Positions 1-5,397 of a stretch of DNA of 6,431 nucleotides are shown in pieces. The translations under genes were made by a program, and so were the position numbers. Numbering within the stretch: the first letter of the stretch is position 1; every line of letters starts with the position of its first letter. This stretch comes from CAYOEZ01 sp964402955 (lineage in GTDB: Bacteria > Chloroflexota > DTOL01 > DAOUCN01). Location: contig CAYOEZ010000252.1 in assembly GCA_964402955.1 (NCBI GenBank), forward strand, positions 1 through 6,431, read 5' to 3'. Below the pieces are notes generated by a model that worked only from the letters and a program-made list of their open reading frames with translations, made no database searches and was not told the DNA's origin.

Positions 1-398
1 TTATGCCTGGGCGCAACCCCGATCAACGCCCCCGCATCGACCTCGCAGCCGTCTGCCATTCTCATCTGGCTGCGTGGGTTGAAGGCGCATCCTTTCGGAA
101 TGGCATGCGTGTCCGGAACAAAGCCGGTGATTTGTGCCAGCCGGGACTGACCGATCTCATCGAGGCGCGGGATGCAACGCAGGAGCGCCTGGCACTCTAT
201 CCTGCCGATCGTGCGGCGGCCAGAGGATGTCCCCGCACGCTTTCGCGCGGCAGTGCTGAACGTGTTGTGGGCATAGCGCAGGAAGATCCAGCCCGGGACG
301 GGCCCGGAGTATTCCGATGACTTTAGCTTTGAGTTGGCTCGCAACTCATCGGCGGCGTCCCAGAGGCGTCTTTCGATCTCGTTGTGGTTGCCCGGCAT
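1..398 (-). pseudogene. Chimeric hsdM (N-terminal) / oppD-dppD (C-terminal) gene remnant, partial at left edge
   Basis: Reading the minus strand from an ATG at 398-396 gives 132 codons without a stop, running off the window. Residues 4-30 (NHNEIERRLWDAADELRANS, then KLKSSEY) and 38-43 (IFLRYA) closely match, from memory, the start of type I restriction-modification methylase subunits (HsdM); the match seems to continue to GRRTIG at 60-65. From about residue 70 the frame instead resembles the C-terminal tail of oligopeptide/dipeptide ABC ATPases: QALLRCIPRLDE (70-81), GFVP (92-95) and the Cys motif GCAFNPRS (103-110), followed by Cys118. The normal NPRC cysteine is Ser110, and the usual VPVLGLIFLRYAD methylase core reads GPVPGWIFLRYAH, so both halves look eroded. 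No SAM-binding domain and no Walker or ABC-signature motif is present, so neither activity is expected. A GAGGA ribosome site at 405-409 lies 6 nt before the ATG and a strong promoter lies upstream, so it may still be expressed. A small new fusion protein or an assembly join are alternatives. Confidence 0.7.
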
Positions 399-463
399 GG
401 GCTGTCCTCGTTGGCGGGCCCGACAGCCATTGTCGCTGGCCGGTGTCTTTCTGTCTGGCTCAC

Positions 464-493
464 AGTATAGTGTACGCATCCACCACTGTCAAT
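464..493 (-). promoter_or_regulatory. Sigma70-type promoter for the hsdM/oppD remnant
   Basis: On the minus strand there is a perfect -35 TTGACA (493-488), an 18-bp spacer and a -10 TATACT (469-464, five of six consensus bases). Transcription would start near 457 and give a leader of about 60 nt before the ATG at 398. The element fits an originally functional methylase promoter kept after the gene was broken. Confidence 0.6.
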
Positions 494-573
494 GCTTTGT
501 GCACAAGCGCAGGGTATGCGCCGCCTGATTCGTGCATTCGTGCGGTATTCGTGGATGGGCAGTCTCGCGTCTG

Positions 574-602
574 TAGACATTCCCACCCCATTGGTGTATC
601 AT
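574..602 (+). promoter_or_regulatory. Sigma70-type promoter for the Gfo/Idh gene
   Basis: TAGACA (574-579) and TATCAT (597-602) each match five of six consensus bases and are separated by exactly 17 bp. The predicted start near 609 leaves a leader of about 37 nt that contains the ribosome site GAGGAGGT at 632-639. It lies back to back with the minus-strand promoter at 464-493. Confidence 0.6.
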
Positions 603-605
603 ACA
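595..605. promoter_or_regulatory. Perfect 11-bp palindrome over the -10 element, candidate operator
   Basis: TGTATCATACA is a perfect inverted repeat (TGTAT, C, ATACA) that covers the proposed -10 hexamer of the Gfo/Idh promoter. A dimeric repressor bound here would block RNA polymerase. The palindrome is short and AT-rich, so chance is possible, and no regulator gene is in the window. Confidence 0.3.
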
Positions 606-645
606 TGGCAGATGGTTCACTTTCATTCCTTGAGGAGGTCACATC

Positions 646-1800
646 ATGGATCGTGTGAGACTTGGTATTGTCGGCGTTGGCACCATGGGCAGCATGCACG
701 CCCAGTATCTGCTCGCCGGGAAGATCGAGCGGGTTAATCTGGTTGCCGTCGCCGATATTGACCCGGCCGCGCTTGCTCGTTTTCCGCAGCTACGCCGTTT
801 CAAGACTGCACGCGGTATGATTCGTTCGGGCGCTGTGGATGCCGTCATCGTCGCTACGCCGCACTATTTCCATACCACCATCGGCATCGACGCGCTGCAA
901 AATGGGCTGCACCTTCTGGTCGAAAAACCAATTTCCGTCCATAAGGCCGACTGCGAACGGCTGATCGCCGCGCACACCAACAAGAAGCAGGTCTTCGCTG
1001 CCATGTTCAATCAGCGCACCGACCCGCGCTTCAAGGCGATCAAGAAAATGATCGATGACGGCGAGCTTGGCCCGATCGCCCGCGTCAACTGGATCATCAC
1101 CGACTGGTTCCGCGCCGAAGCCTACTACGCCTCCGGCTCGTGGCGCGCCACCTGGAAGGGCGAGGGCGGCGGCGTCCTGCTCAACCAGTGCCCACACAAC
1201 CTGGACCTGCTGCAGTGGATGACCGGACTGCCCGTGAGCGTGCGCGGCTACTGCAACCTGGGCAAGTACCACAACATCGAGGTTGACGACGAGGTGACCG
1301 CCTACTTCGAGTATGCCAACGGCGCAACGGGCGTCTTCATCACCTCGACCGGTGAGGCGCCGGGAACCAATCGCCTGGAGATCTGCGGCGACCGTGGCAA
1401 GATTGTCGTTGAAGGGGACAAAGTGACCTTCGTGCGCAACGACGTGTCGATGCGCACGTTCCGTGAGACGTCGCCTGAGCGCTTTGCCCGGCCTCCCATG
1501 ACCGTCATCGAGTTGCCCGTCCAGGGCCGGGGCGGCCAGCATGCCGAGGTCACCCAGAACTTCGTCAACGCCATTCTCGATGGCACGCCGCTGATTGCCC
1601 CCGCTGAAGACGGCATTCGCTCGGTCGAGCTGGCCAATGCCATGCTCTATTCGTCGGCCCTGGGCAAAGCAGTCAGCCTGCCGCTCGATGGCCCGGCCTA
1701 CGAGAAGTTCCTGAAAGGCCTGATCCGCAACTCCAAACTGGAGAAGAAGGTCGTTGCCGCCAGCGCTCCGGTCGACATGACCAAGAGCTTCGGCACATAA
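646..1800 (+). CDS. Gfo/Idh/MocA-family NAD(P)-dependent oxidoreductase
   Basis: A 384-residue cytoplasmic dehydrogenase of the Gfo/Idh/MocA family, which oxidises or reduces sugars, sugar acids and inositols. The N-terminal Rossmann fold shows GIVGVGTMG (7-15) as the dinucleotide loop and Asp37 at the end of the second strand (VAVAD), which suggests NAD rather than NADP. The segment VIVATPHYFH (67-76) and the catalytic-lysine motif EKP (93-95, Lys94) follow. The C-terminal alpha/beta domain carries GGGVLLNQCPHNLDLLQW (174-191), where His184 is the likely acid/base and Asp187 the usual partner. The position often occupied by Asp is Asn180, a variant I recall from other subgroup members. Length is typical. 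The ATG has an excellent site, GAGGAGGT at 632-639, 6 nt upstream. It is a single-gene unit with its own promoter, convergent with the MFS gene and ended by the hairpin at 1814-1850. The substrate cannot be told from sequence; a sugar or inositol derivative is likely. Confidence 0.93.
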   Translation: MDRVRLGIVGVGTMGSMHAQYLLAGKIERVNLVAVADIDPAALARFPQLRRFKTARGMIRSGAVDAVIVATPHYFHTTIGIDALQNGLHLLVEKPISVHKADCERLIAAHTNKKQVFAAMFNQRTDPRFKAIKKMIDDGELGPIARVNWIITDWFRAEAYYASGSWRATWKGEGGGVLLNQCPHNLDLLQWMTGLPVSVRGYCNLGKYHNIEVDDEVTAYFEYANGATGVFITSTGEAPGTNRLEICGDRGKIVVEGDKVTFVRNDVSMRTFRETSPERFARPPMTVIELPVQGRGGQHAEVTQNFVNAILDGTPLIAPAEDGIRSVELANAMLYSSALGKAVSLPLDGPAYEKFLKGLIRNSKLEKKVVAASAPVDMTKSFGT

Positions 1801-1813
1801 TCGGCAAGAGAAC

Positions 1814-1850
1814 AAGACCCCCGAGGTCTCAAGAAGACCTCGGGGGTCTT
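1814..1850. terminator. Bidirectional terminator hairpin between convergent genes
   Basis: The arms 1814-1829 and 1835-1850 are perfectly complementary over 16 bp, with a 5-nt loop CAAGA. The hairpin starts 13 nt after the Gfo/Idh stop and ends 13 nt beyond the MFS stop at 1864, so it can serve both genes. On either strand the arm ends in TCTT, but the following tract is only moderately T-rich (better on the minus strand: TCTTGTTCTCTT). The stem is very stable and the placement is classic. Confidence 0.85.
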
Positions 1851-1863
1851 GCGCGCGTTTCAG

Positions 1864-3138
1864 TCAGGCTTGTGTAGTGGCTTGCCGGCGCGGCTCGCGC
1901 ACCCAGAGCGCCATCAACGCCGCCCCCACGGCTGCGCACACTGCCGCCACAACGAACAGGCTGCGATACCCTGCCAGCGTCGCCAGGACGCCGCCGATCA
2001 GCGGAGCGGCGATCGACACCGGCGCCACCAGGGTATTGGTCAGGCCGACGTAGGTGGGGCGATCTTCGGGCGCGCAGAACTCGAGCACGATGTTGAGATT
2101 GGACACGGAGCTTGCGGCAGTGGATATACCAAGCAGCGCAAAGGTCACCCATAGCCACTCTGGTGAGCTAGCCAGCGCGGCAACCAGCGCCGCCAGCGAG
2201 AGCGCACTCGATCCCGCCGCGAGAACCAGCTTGTGCCCCTTGCGGTCGCCGATGAGACCAAGGACGACGTTCATGATGGCCTGGCTGCCGGTCAGGATGG
2301 CTGTCAGGATGGCGATGCCCTCTCCGCCGATGCTCCAGCGCTCAACGCTGTAGACGGCAAAGAAGCCGCTGGCCATTGTGCCCAGGCTGCCTACCGCACG
2401 CGTGAGCAGGTAATGAACGTAGTTGTCGTCGCGCCGTACGATGGCGGGCAGCAGCTTCAAGTAGGCCACAAGCGGCGTGCCCGTCTTGACGTTCGGGCTA
2501 TCCGGCTCCCGGTTGAGGGAAAGTGACAGCAAGGACATCATAAATATCAGGAAAGCCAAAAAGAAGCAGATAGCGTAGTTCTGCGGGTAGGGCCACTCGA
2601 CGAGGACGCGCCCGGCCAGCGCCGCCCCCGCCACACCCAGCAGCGCGCCCAGGCCAAGCGCCAGCCCGAACCAGATACCGCGCCGATTGGCCGGGATGAC
2701 CTTGGCGACAATATCGAACCATGCCGGTGTGATGAAGCCGCCGGAGCACGTGTGGATGGTCAGAAGCACGAAGAGCGCCACTACCGTCAGGGTGGGGTTG
2801 GGTACAGCGAACCACCACACCGTCAAAGCCATCAGCAGATACGGCAGCCGCTCACCTATGGCGCCGATCGCAAGGACGAAGGGGAGCTTGCGACGCAGGC
2901 CTTCGGTGTAGTTGGCCGCCAGCAGTTGGGGCAGCAGAAAGCCCAGGCTGTCGATGGCGGGAATCATGCCCAGGGCCAGCTTGGACGTCGTGAGCATACT
3001 CACCAGCACGGGCAAGATGGTCTGCCGCGCCACCATGCGCAGGCCCAACTCGTAGAAACTCACATCGAGCAGGTTGACGCTGAAGTTCCAGGGCAGATCC
3101 TTTTCGACCTGCTTGTTCGTCTCGTCGTTCTGATTCAA
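1864..3138 (-). CDS. MFS transporter, TTG start
   Basis: A 424-residue integral inner-membrane protein of the major facilitator superfamily, expected to move a small solute by proton or ion coupling. About twelve hydrophobic segments are visible, for example near residues 41-62, 86-110, 117-137, 155-176, 188-208, 250-265, 275-296 and several more up to about 415, with a charged central loop near 209-240. GDRKGHK (297-303) is the conserved loop motif A copy in the second half. PAWFDIVAK..PANRRG (138-154) resembles a signature of one MFS subgroup. The open frame continues upstream to 3450, but that part overlaps the URO-D-like gene and encodes a Ser/Arg-rich artefact. No in-frame ATG precedes the first helix, so the start is taken as TTG at 3138-3136, 10 nt after the upstream stop and preceded by a GAGG-type site. 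It is probably the last gene of the minus-strand operon. The substrate is unknown; a sugar or uronate product is an inference from neighbours. Confidence 0.9.
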   Translation of the reverse strand: MNQNDETNKQVEKDLPWNFSVNLLDVSFYELGLRMVARQTILPVLVSMLTTSKLALGMIPAIDSLGFLLPQLLAANYTEGLRRKLPFVLAIGAIGERLPYLLMALTVWWFAVPNPTLTVVALFVLLTIHTCSGGFITPAWFDIVAKVIPANRRGIWFGLALGLGALLGVAGAALAGRVLVEWPYPQNYAICFFLAFLIFMMSLLSLSLNREPDSPNVKTGTPLVAYLKLLPAIVRRDDNYVHYLLTRAVGSLGTMASGFFAVYSVERWSIGGEGIAILTAILTGSQAIMNVVLGLIGDRKGHKLVLAAGSSALSLAALVAALASSPEWLWVTFALLGISTAASSVSNLNIVLEFCAPEDRPTYVGLTNTLVAPVSIAAPLIGGVLATLAGYRSLFVVAAVCAAVGAALMALWVREPRRQATTQA

Positions 3139-3141
3139 CCA

Positions 3142-3150
3142 CTCCCCCTC
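3142..3150 (-). promoter_or_regulatory. Ribosome binding site that fixes the TTG start of the MFS gene
   Basis: On the minus strand GAGGGGGAG follows and overlaps the TGA stop of the URO-D-like gene (3151-3149) and ends 3 nt before the TTG. Its GAGG part lies about 8 nt upstream, which is normal spacing. The overlap of stop codon and ribosome site suggests translational coupling of the two genes. Confidence 0.6.
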
Positions 3151-4276
3151 ACGACGCTTTGATCGGGTATGTGCCGCGTTCTTGCACCATTTGCGTGATG
3201 CGCCGGATGCGTTCGATCTTGGCGCCGGGCAGCGCGTTGTCGGCAATGCCCAGGATGAAAGCATCTCCGGGCGCGATCGTTCTGAACAGGCTGTCCATGT
3301 AGGCTTCGAAGTCGGCCTCGCTATAGTTGTCTTCGAGGATGTAGGACGGCACGCCGCCCCAGATGATGATGCGCTTGCCCCAGGCGGCGCGCGCCTCGGC
3401 CAGCGTCGTCGGCACCATGGGGAAGGTGGCGAAGCACTCGACCATGTCATAGCCGGCTCGCTCGATATTTTTCAGGATGTGGCGGGAGTCATTGTCGGCG
3501 TGCAGGCTCAACTTTTTGCCGTGCGCGTGCAGCAGAGCTGAGAAGTCGCGGTAGTAGGGCTCGATGTACTGGGCAAAGACGGAGGGAGGGGTCATCTGGC
3601 TGGAGAGGTGCATTCCATGCAGGATCAGCCGGGCCGGTGAGGCGGCGATGAGGTTCCAGACGTTGTCTTTGTCCACCTGCGTCATGACCGTGAGCAGATG
3701 CTCAACTTCCTTGGTGTAGTCGTTGAGGTGGAAATAGCCCTCGTTATAGCCGCACAACTCACGCAGAAACTTGTGGAAGGGGCAGTCGCCTTCCTGCACC
3801 ATGGGATAGCCATCCCCGCCGATCTCGCGCTCGTAAGCCTCGTAGGCCTCGTAGGTTGGGGTATAGCTCGTGTGCTCGATGATGTACTCGACGACCGCGT
3901 AATCCTCGCGCCGCTTGAGCATGCACTCGACCTGCAAGTCCTGGATGTCGCGCTCGCGCAGGTAGTCGCTGCCGCGGAAGAGCGTAGTGACCGTGCCGAC
4001 CGGCGTCACATACTCGGTCAGCTTCTCCAGGTTGTTCAGCCAGTGTTCCTTGACCTCGACGCCGTGCAGCGTGGTGCGCACGACACGGGCATCGCGGGCC
4101 GGCGCGCCCAGCCCCAGGTCGCGCTCGATCTCGCGCAGGGTCATGTTGCGGTAGCGGGCAGGCAATGTGCCGGCTTTCTTGTGGGCGTTATACCAGAGCA
4201 GGAGACGGGGAATCCAGGGGATGCGGTCGGGTGACTTGCCGTCCATGATGGCCAGGACTCGTTCGCGGTTATTCAT
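3149..4276 (-). CDS. Uroporphyrinogen decarboxylase-superfamily (URO-D/MtaA-like) protein of unknown function
   Basis: A 375-residue cytoplasmic protein with the look of the URO-D/cobamide-methyltransferase superfamily. The start RERVLAIMDGKSPDRIPW (4-21) is the common superfamily opening. PPSVFAQYIEPYYRDFSALL (230-249) and HGKKLSLHADND (252-263) match the barrel segment that carries a metal-binding His in methyltransferases. IIIWGGVPSYIL (303-314) and GDAFILGIADNALPGA (near 336-351) form the C-terminal barrel end. It is not an obvious HemE: the RQAGRY active-site motif is absent. It is also not a standard MtaA/MtbA type: the His-x-Cys zinc motif reads His259-Ala-Asp261, although Cys281 (VECF) could be a remaining ligand. 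The ATG has a strong site, GAGGAGGG at 4286-4293, 9 nt upstream. The gene sits between the SDR and MFS genes and is tightly linked to the latter. Such divergent proteins occur in carbohydrate clusters without a proven reaction, so the function is left open. Confidence 0.85.
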   Translation of the reverse strand: MNNRERVLAIMDGKSPDRIPWIPRLLLWYNAHKKAGTLPARYRNMTLREIERDLGLGAPARDARVVRTTLHGVEVKEHWLNNLEKLTEYVTPVGTVTTLFRGSDYLRERDIQDLQVECMLKRREDYAVVEYIIEHTSYTPTYEAYEAYEREIGGDGYPMVQEGDCPFHKFLRELCGYNEGYFHLNDYTKEVEHLLTVMTQVDKDNVWNLIAASPARLILHGMHLSSQMTPPSVFAQYIEPYYRDFSALLHAHGKKLSLHADNDSRHILKNIERAGYDMVECFATFPMVPTTLAEARAAWGKRIIIWGGVPSYILEDNYSEADFEAYMDSLFRTIAPGDAFILGIADNALPGAKIERIRRITQMVQERGTYPIKAS

Positions 4277-4310
4277 CAGTTATGACCCTCCTCGTTGAAT
4301 AGGAGCAGGG

Positions 4311-4336
4311 CGGTAGGGGCAGATCGGTAGGGGCAG
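4311..4336. repeat. Tandem 12-bp direct repeat
   Basis: CGGTAGGGGCAG occurs at 4311-4322 and again at 4325-4336, separated by AT. The second copy runs into the inverted repeat at 4331-4351. It appears to be part of a small dispersed intergenic repeat between the SDR and URO-D-like genes. Confidence 0.6.
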
Positions 4337-4351
4337 GTCTCAGACCTGCCC
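4331..4351. repeat. Intergenic inverted repeat, REP-like, possible attenuator
   Basis: GGGCAGGTCT (4331-4340) and AGACCTGCCC (4342-4351) are perfectly complementary around a single central C. As RNA the inner two pairs would open to form a loop, leaving a stem of about 8 bp. There is no T-run after it on either strand, so it is more likely a repeat or processing hairpin than a full terminator. On the minus strand it lies between the SDR stop (4383) and the URO-D-like start (4276), where it could lower or stabilise downstream mRNA. Confidence 0.55.
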
Positions 4352-4382
4352 ACCCGTCCTCCTACCCACCCACGAATTTCAC

Positions 4383-5168
4383 CTACACAAACCACGCGCC
4401 GCCGTTGATCTCGGCGACGTCGCCATTGGCAAAGGCGCCAAGCTCAGAAACGTAGAAGAGAACTGCGCCCGCCACGTCATCAGGAGTGCCGCCACGCGCC
4501 AGCGGAGTGCCGGCGATCGTGCCAGCGATGACCTCCGGCGTCGAGAACTGCGGGTGAAAGGCCGTGCCCAGAATCAGGCCCGGCGTGATGGCGTTGACCG
4601 TGATGCCGCGCGGCCCTAACTCCTTGGCCAGGCCCCAGGTGAGCGAGAGCAGGCCGCCCTTGGCTGCCGCATACGCCGCCGCGCCCTTGCCGCCGCCGTT
4701 GCGCCCCGCCACCGAGGACATGTTGACAATGCGCCCCCAGCCCTTGTTCATGTACGGTATCACCGCATGCGTCACATAGAAGGCGCTATCGAGGTTGACC
4801 GCCATGACCTTGCGCCAGTGCTCGGCGCTCATTTCAGCAATGGGTACGCGCTTGATCAAGCTGCCGGCGTTGTTGACCAGAATATCGATGTATCCGCCCA
4901 GGTTCTCAGCCGCCTGCTTGACCACCGTGTCCACCTGCTGCGGGTCCGAGGCGTCGAGTTGCACAGCCCAGGCCTTGCTGCCTGTCTCGCGCATGGCGCG
5001 CACCGTCTCCTCGGCCTCGCCGGGCCGCGTGAGATAGGTGATGACGACATCTGCGCCGCAGCGTGCCAGCGCCAGGGCTGTCGCCCGGCCGATGCCAATG
5101 CTTGCGCCGGTGACCAGCGCAGTCCTGCCGGTCAGCTCAATCGTTATGCCTTTGCTTGGCTCCGTCAT
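4383..5168 (-). CDS. Short-chain dehydrogenase/reductase (SDR), FabG/KduD-like
   Basis: A 261-residue cytoplasmic classical SDR that would catalyse NAD(P)(H)-dependent alcohol/ketone interconversion. The cofactor loop is TGASIGIG (20-27), NNAG is at 99-102, and the catalytic set is Asn125, Ser152, Tyr166 and Lys170 (YAAAK 166-170). The Ser-Tyr spacing is one residue longer than in E. coli FabG because of a glycine-rich stretch (GRNGGGKG, 155-162). Arg48 after the second strand (TYLTR) and no acidic residue there hint at NADP, a weak inference. The end, INGGAWFV, is the usual SDR C-terminus. The ATG has AAGGAG at 5177-5182, 8 nt upstream. It is probably first in a minus-strand operon with the URO-D-like and MFS genes, and divergent from the GH88 gene. 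A role in reducing the keto-uronate released by GH88, as KduD- or DEH-reductase-type SDRs do, is attractive, but the sequence does not resolve this subfamily. Confidence 0.93.
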   Translation of the reverse strand: MTEPSKGITIELTGRTALVTGASIGIGRATALALARCGADVVITYLTRPGEAEETVRAMRETGSKAWAVQLDASDPQQVDTVVKQAAENLGGYIDILVNNAGSLIKRVPIAEMSAEHWRKVMAVNLDSAFYVTHAVIPYMNKGWGRIVNMSSVAGRNGGGKGAAAYAAAKGGLLSLTWGLAKELGPRGITVNAITPGLILGTAFHPQFSTPEVIAGTIAGTPLARGGTPDDVAGAVLFYVSELGAFANGDVAEINGGAWFV

Positions 5169-5196
5169 TCAATTGTCTCCTTGGTGTGGGTATCAC

Positions 5197-5206
5197 GTTG
5201 CACAAC
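5197..5206. promoter_or_regulatory. Small palindrome just downstream of the SDR -10, candidate operator half of a pair
   Basis: GTTGCACAAC has GTTG/CAAC arms around a CA centre. It begins 2 bp beyond the -10 of the SDR promoter, over the expected transcription start. It shares the GTTGC/CAAC half-site with the larger palindrome at 5222-5237, with centres about 28 bp apart. Confidence 0.3.
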
Positions 5207-5207
5207 C

Positions 5208-5236
5208 ATTATACCCTGCCCGTTGCGCGCGTGCAA
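5208..5236 (-). promoter_or_regulatory. Sigma70-type promoter for the SDR operon
   Basis: On the minus strand there is a perfect -10 TATAAT (5213-5208), a 17-bp spacer and a weak -35 TTGCAC (5236-5231, matching only in the first three bases). A perfect -10 with a poor -35 often marks a regulated promoter. The start would be near 5201, about 33 nt before the SDR ATG. Confidence 0.6.
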
Positions 5237-5237
5237 C
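5222..5237. promoter_or_regulatory. Imperfect 16-bp palindrome over the SDR -35, candidate operator
   Basis: GTTGCGCGCGTGCAAC matches its own reverse complement at 14 of 16 positions, with arms GTTGC and GCAAC. It covers the -35 of the SDR promoter. Its GC-centred form is reminiscent of LacI/GalR-family operators common in sugar operons, but no regulator gene is present here. Confidence 0.35.
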
Positions 5238-5245
5238 CGGGTGCG

Positions 5246-5331
5246 GCCCTCCTACCCCCCAACTTTGGGGGGAACTACCCGGCGCCGGTATCGCAGGCAC
5301 TGTTCCCCCCAAAGTTGGGGGGTAGGGGGGC
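5246..5331. repeat. 86-bp inverted-repeat element between divergent promoters (REP/MITE-like)
   Basis: A 30-nt arm at 5246-5275 pairs with 5302-5331 with one mismatch (T5250 against G5327), around a 26-nt loop that contains the 10-bp palindrome CCGGCGCCGG (5279-5288). Each arm is itself a hairpin, with CCCCCCAA and TTGGGGGG around a 2-nt centre, so the element can fold as one long stem or two short ones. No coding frame or target duplication is apparent. It looks like a small non-coding dispersed repeat lying exactly between the SDR and GH88 promoters. Confidence 0.75.
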
Positions 5332-5338
5332 ATGGTCG

Positions 5339-5367
5339 TTGACAAATCTCTACCATCATCGTAATAT
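5339..5367 (+). promoter_or_regulatory. Sigma70-type promoter for the GH88 gene
   Basis: A perfect -35 TTGACA (5339-5344) is followed after 17 bp by TAATAT (5362-5367), which matches the -10 consensus at four of six positions. The start would be near 5374, giving a leader of about 24 nt that carries the ribosome site. The -35 begins 8 bp after the inverted-repeat element. Confidence 0.55.
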
Positions 5368-5397
5368 GCTAACAACCGCATGATTGAAGGAGACGCC

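Noticed and set aside
3..320. 105-codon plus-strand open frame at the left edge
   Set aside because: The opposite strand shows clear protein-family similarity over the same bases; this frame has none and starts within 3 bases of the window edge.
465..475. Near-palindrome GTATAGTGTAC as an operator
   Set aside because: It has a mismatch between arms and is largely accounted for by the minus-strand -10 element.
317..658. Overlapping small open frames on both strands upstream of the Gfo/Idh gene
   Set aside because: They have no family similarity, overlap each other and two good promoters, and lack convincing ribosome sites.
790..1815. 341-codon open frame on the minus strand opposite the Gfo/Idh gene
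   Set aside because: It is antisense to a well-supported gene in GC-rich DNA, has no recognisable domain, and is explained by codon bias of the plus-strand gene.
3139..3450. N-terminal extension of the MFS frame to an ATG at 3450
   Set aside because: It overlaps the end of the URO-D-like gene, encodes a Ser/Arg/Pro-rich stretch unlike a transporter start, and would place about 100 extra residues before the first helix.
3698..4234. 178-codon plus-strand frame inside the URO-D-like gene
   Set aside because: It is the antisense shadow of a conserved gene, with low-complexity Val/Leu/Ala-rich translation.
3149..4276. Assignment as HemE uroporphyrinogen decarboxylase
   Set aside because: The HemE active-site motif near the N-terminus is missing and no haem genes are nearby; only superfamily membership is supported.
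5246..5331. Inverted repeat as a CRISPR fragment or simple terminator
   Set aside because: There are only two copies in opposite orientation with no spacers. It lies between divergent gene starts, with no gene ending there and no T-run.
4767..5342. 191-codon plus-strand frame across the SDR start and the inverted-repeat element
   Set aside because: It is antisense to conserved SDR residues and then reads through repeat DNA; no domain is visible.
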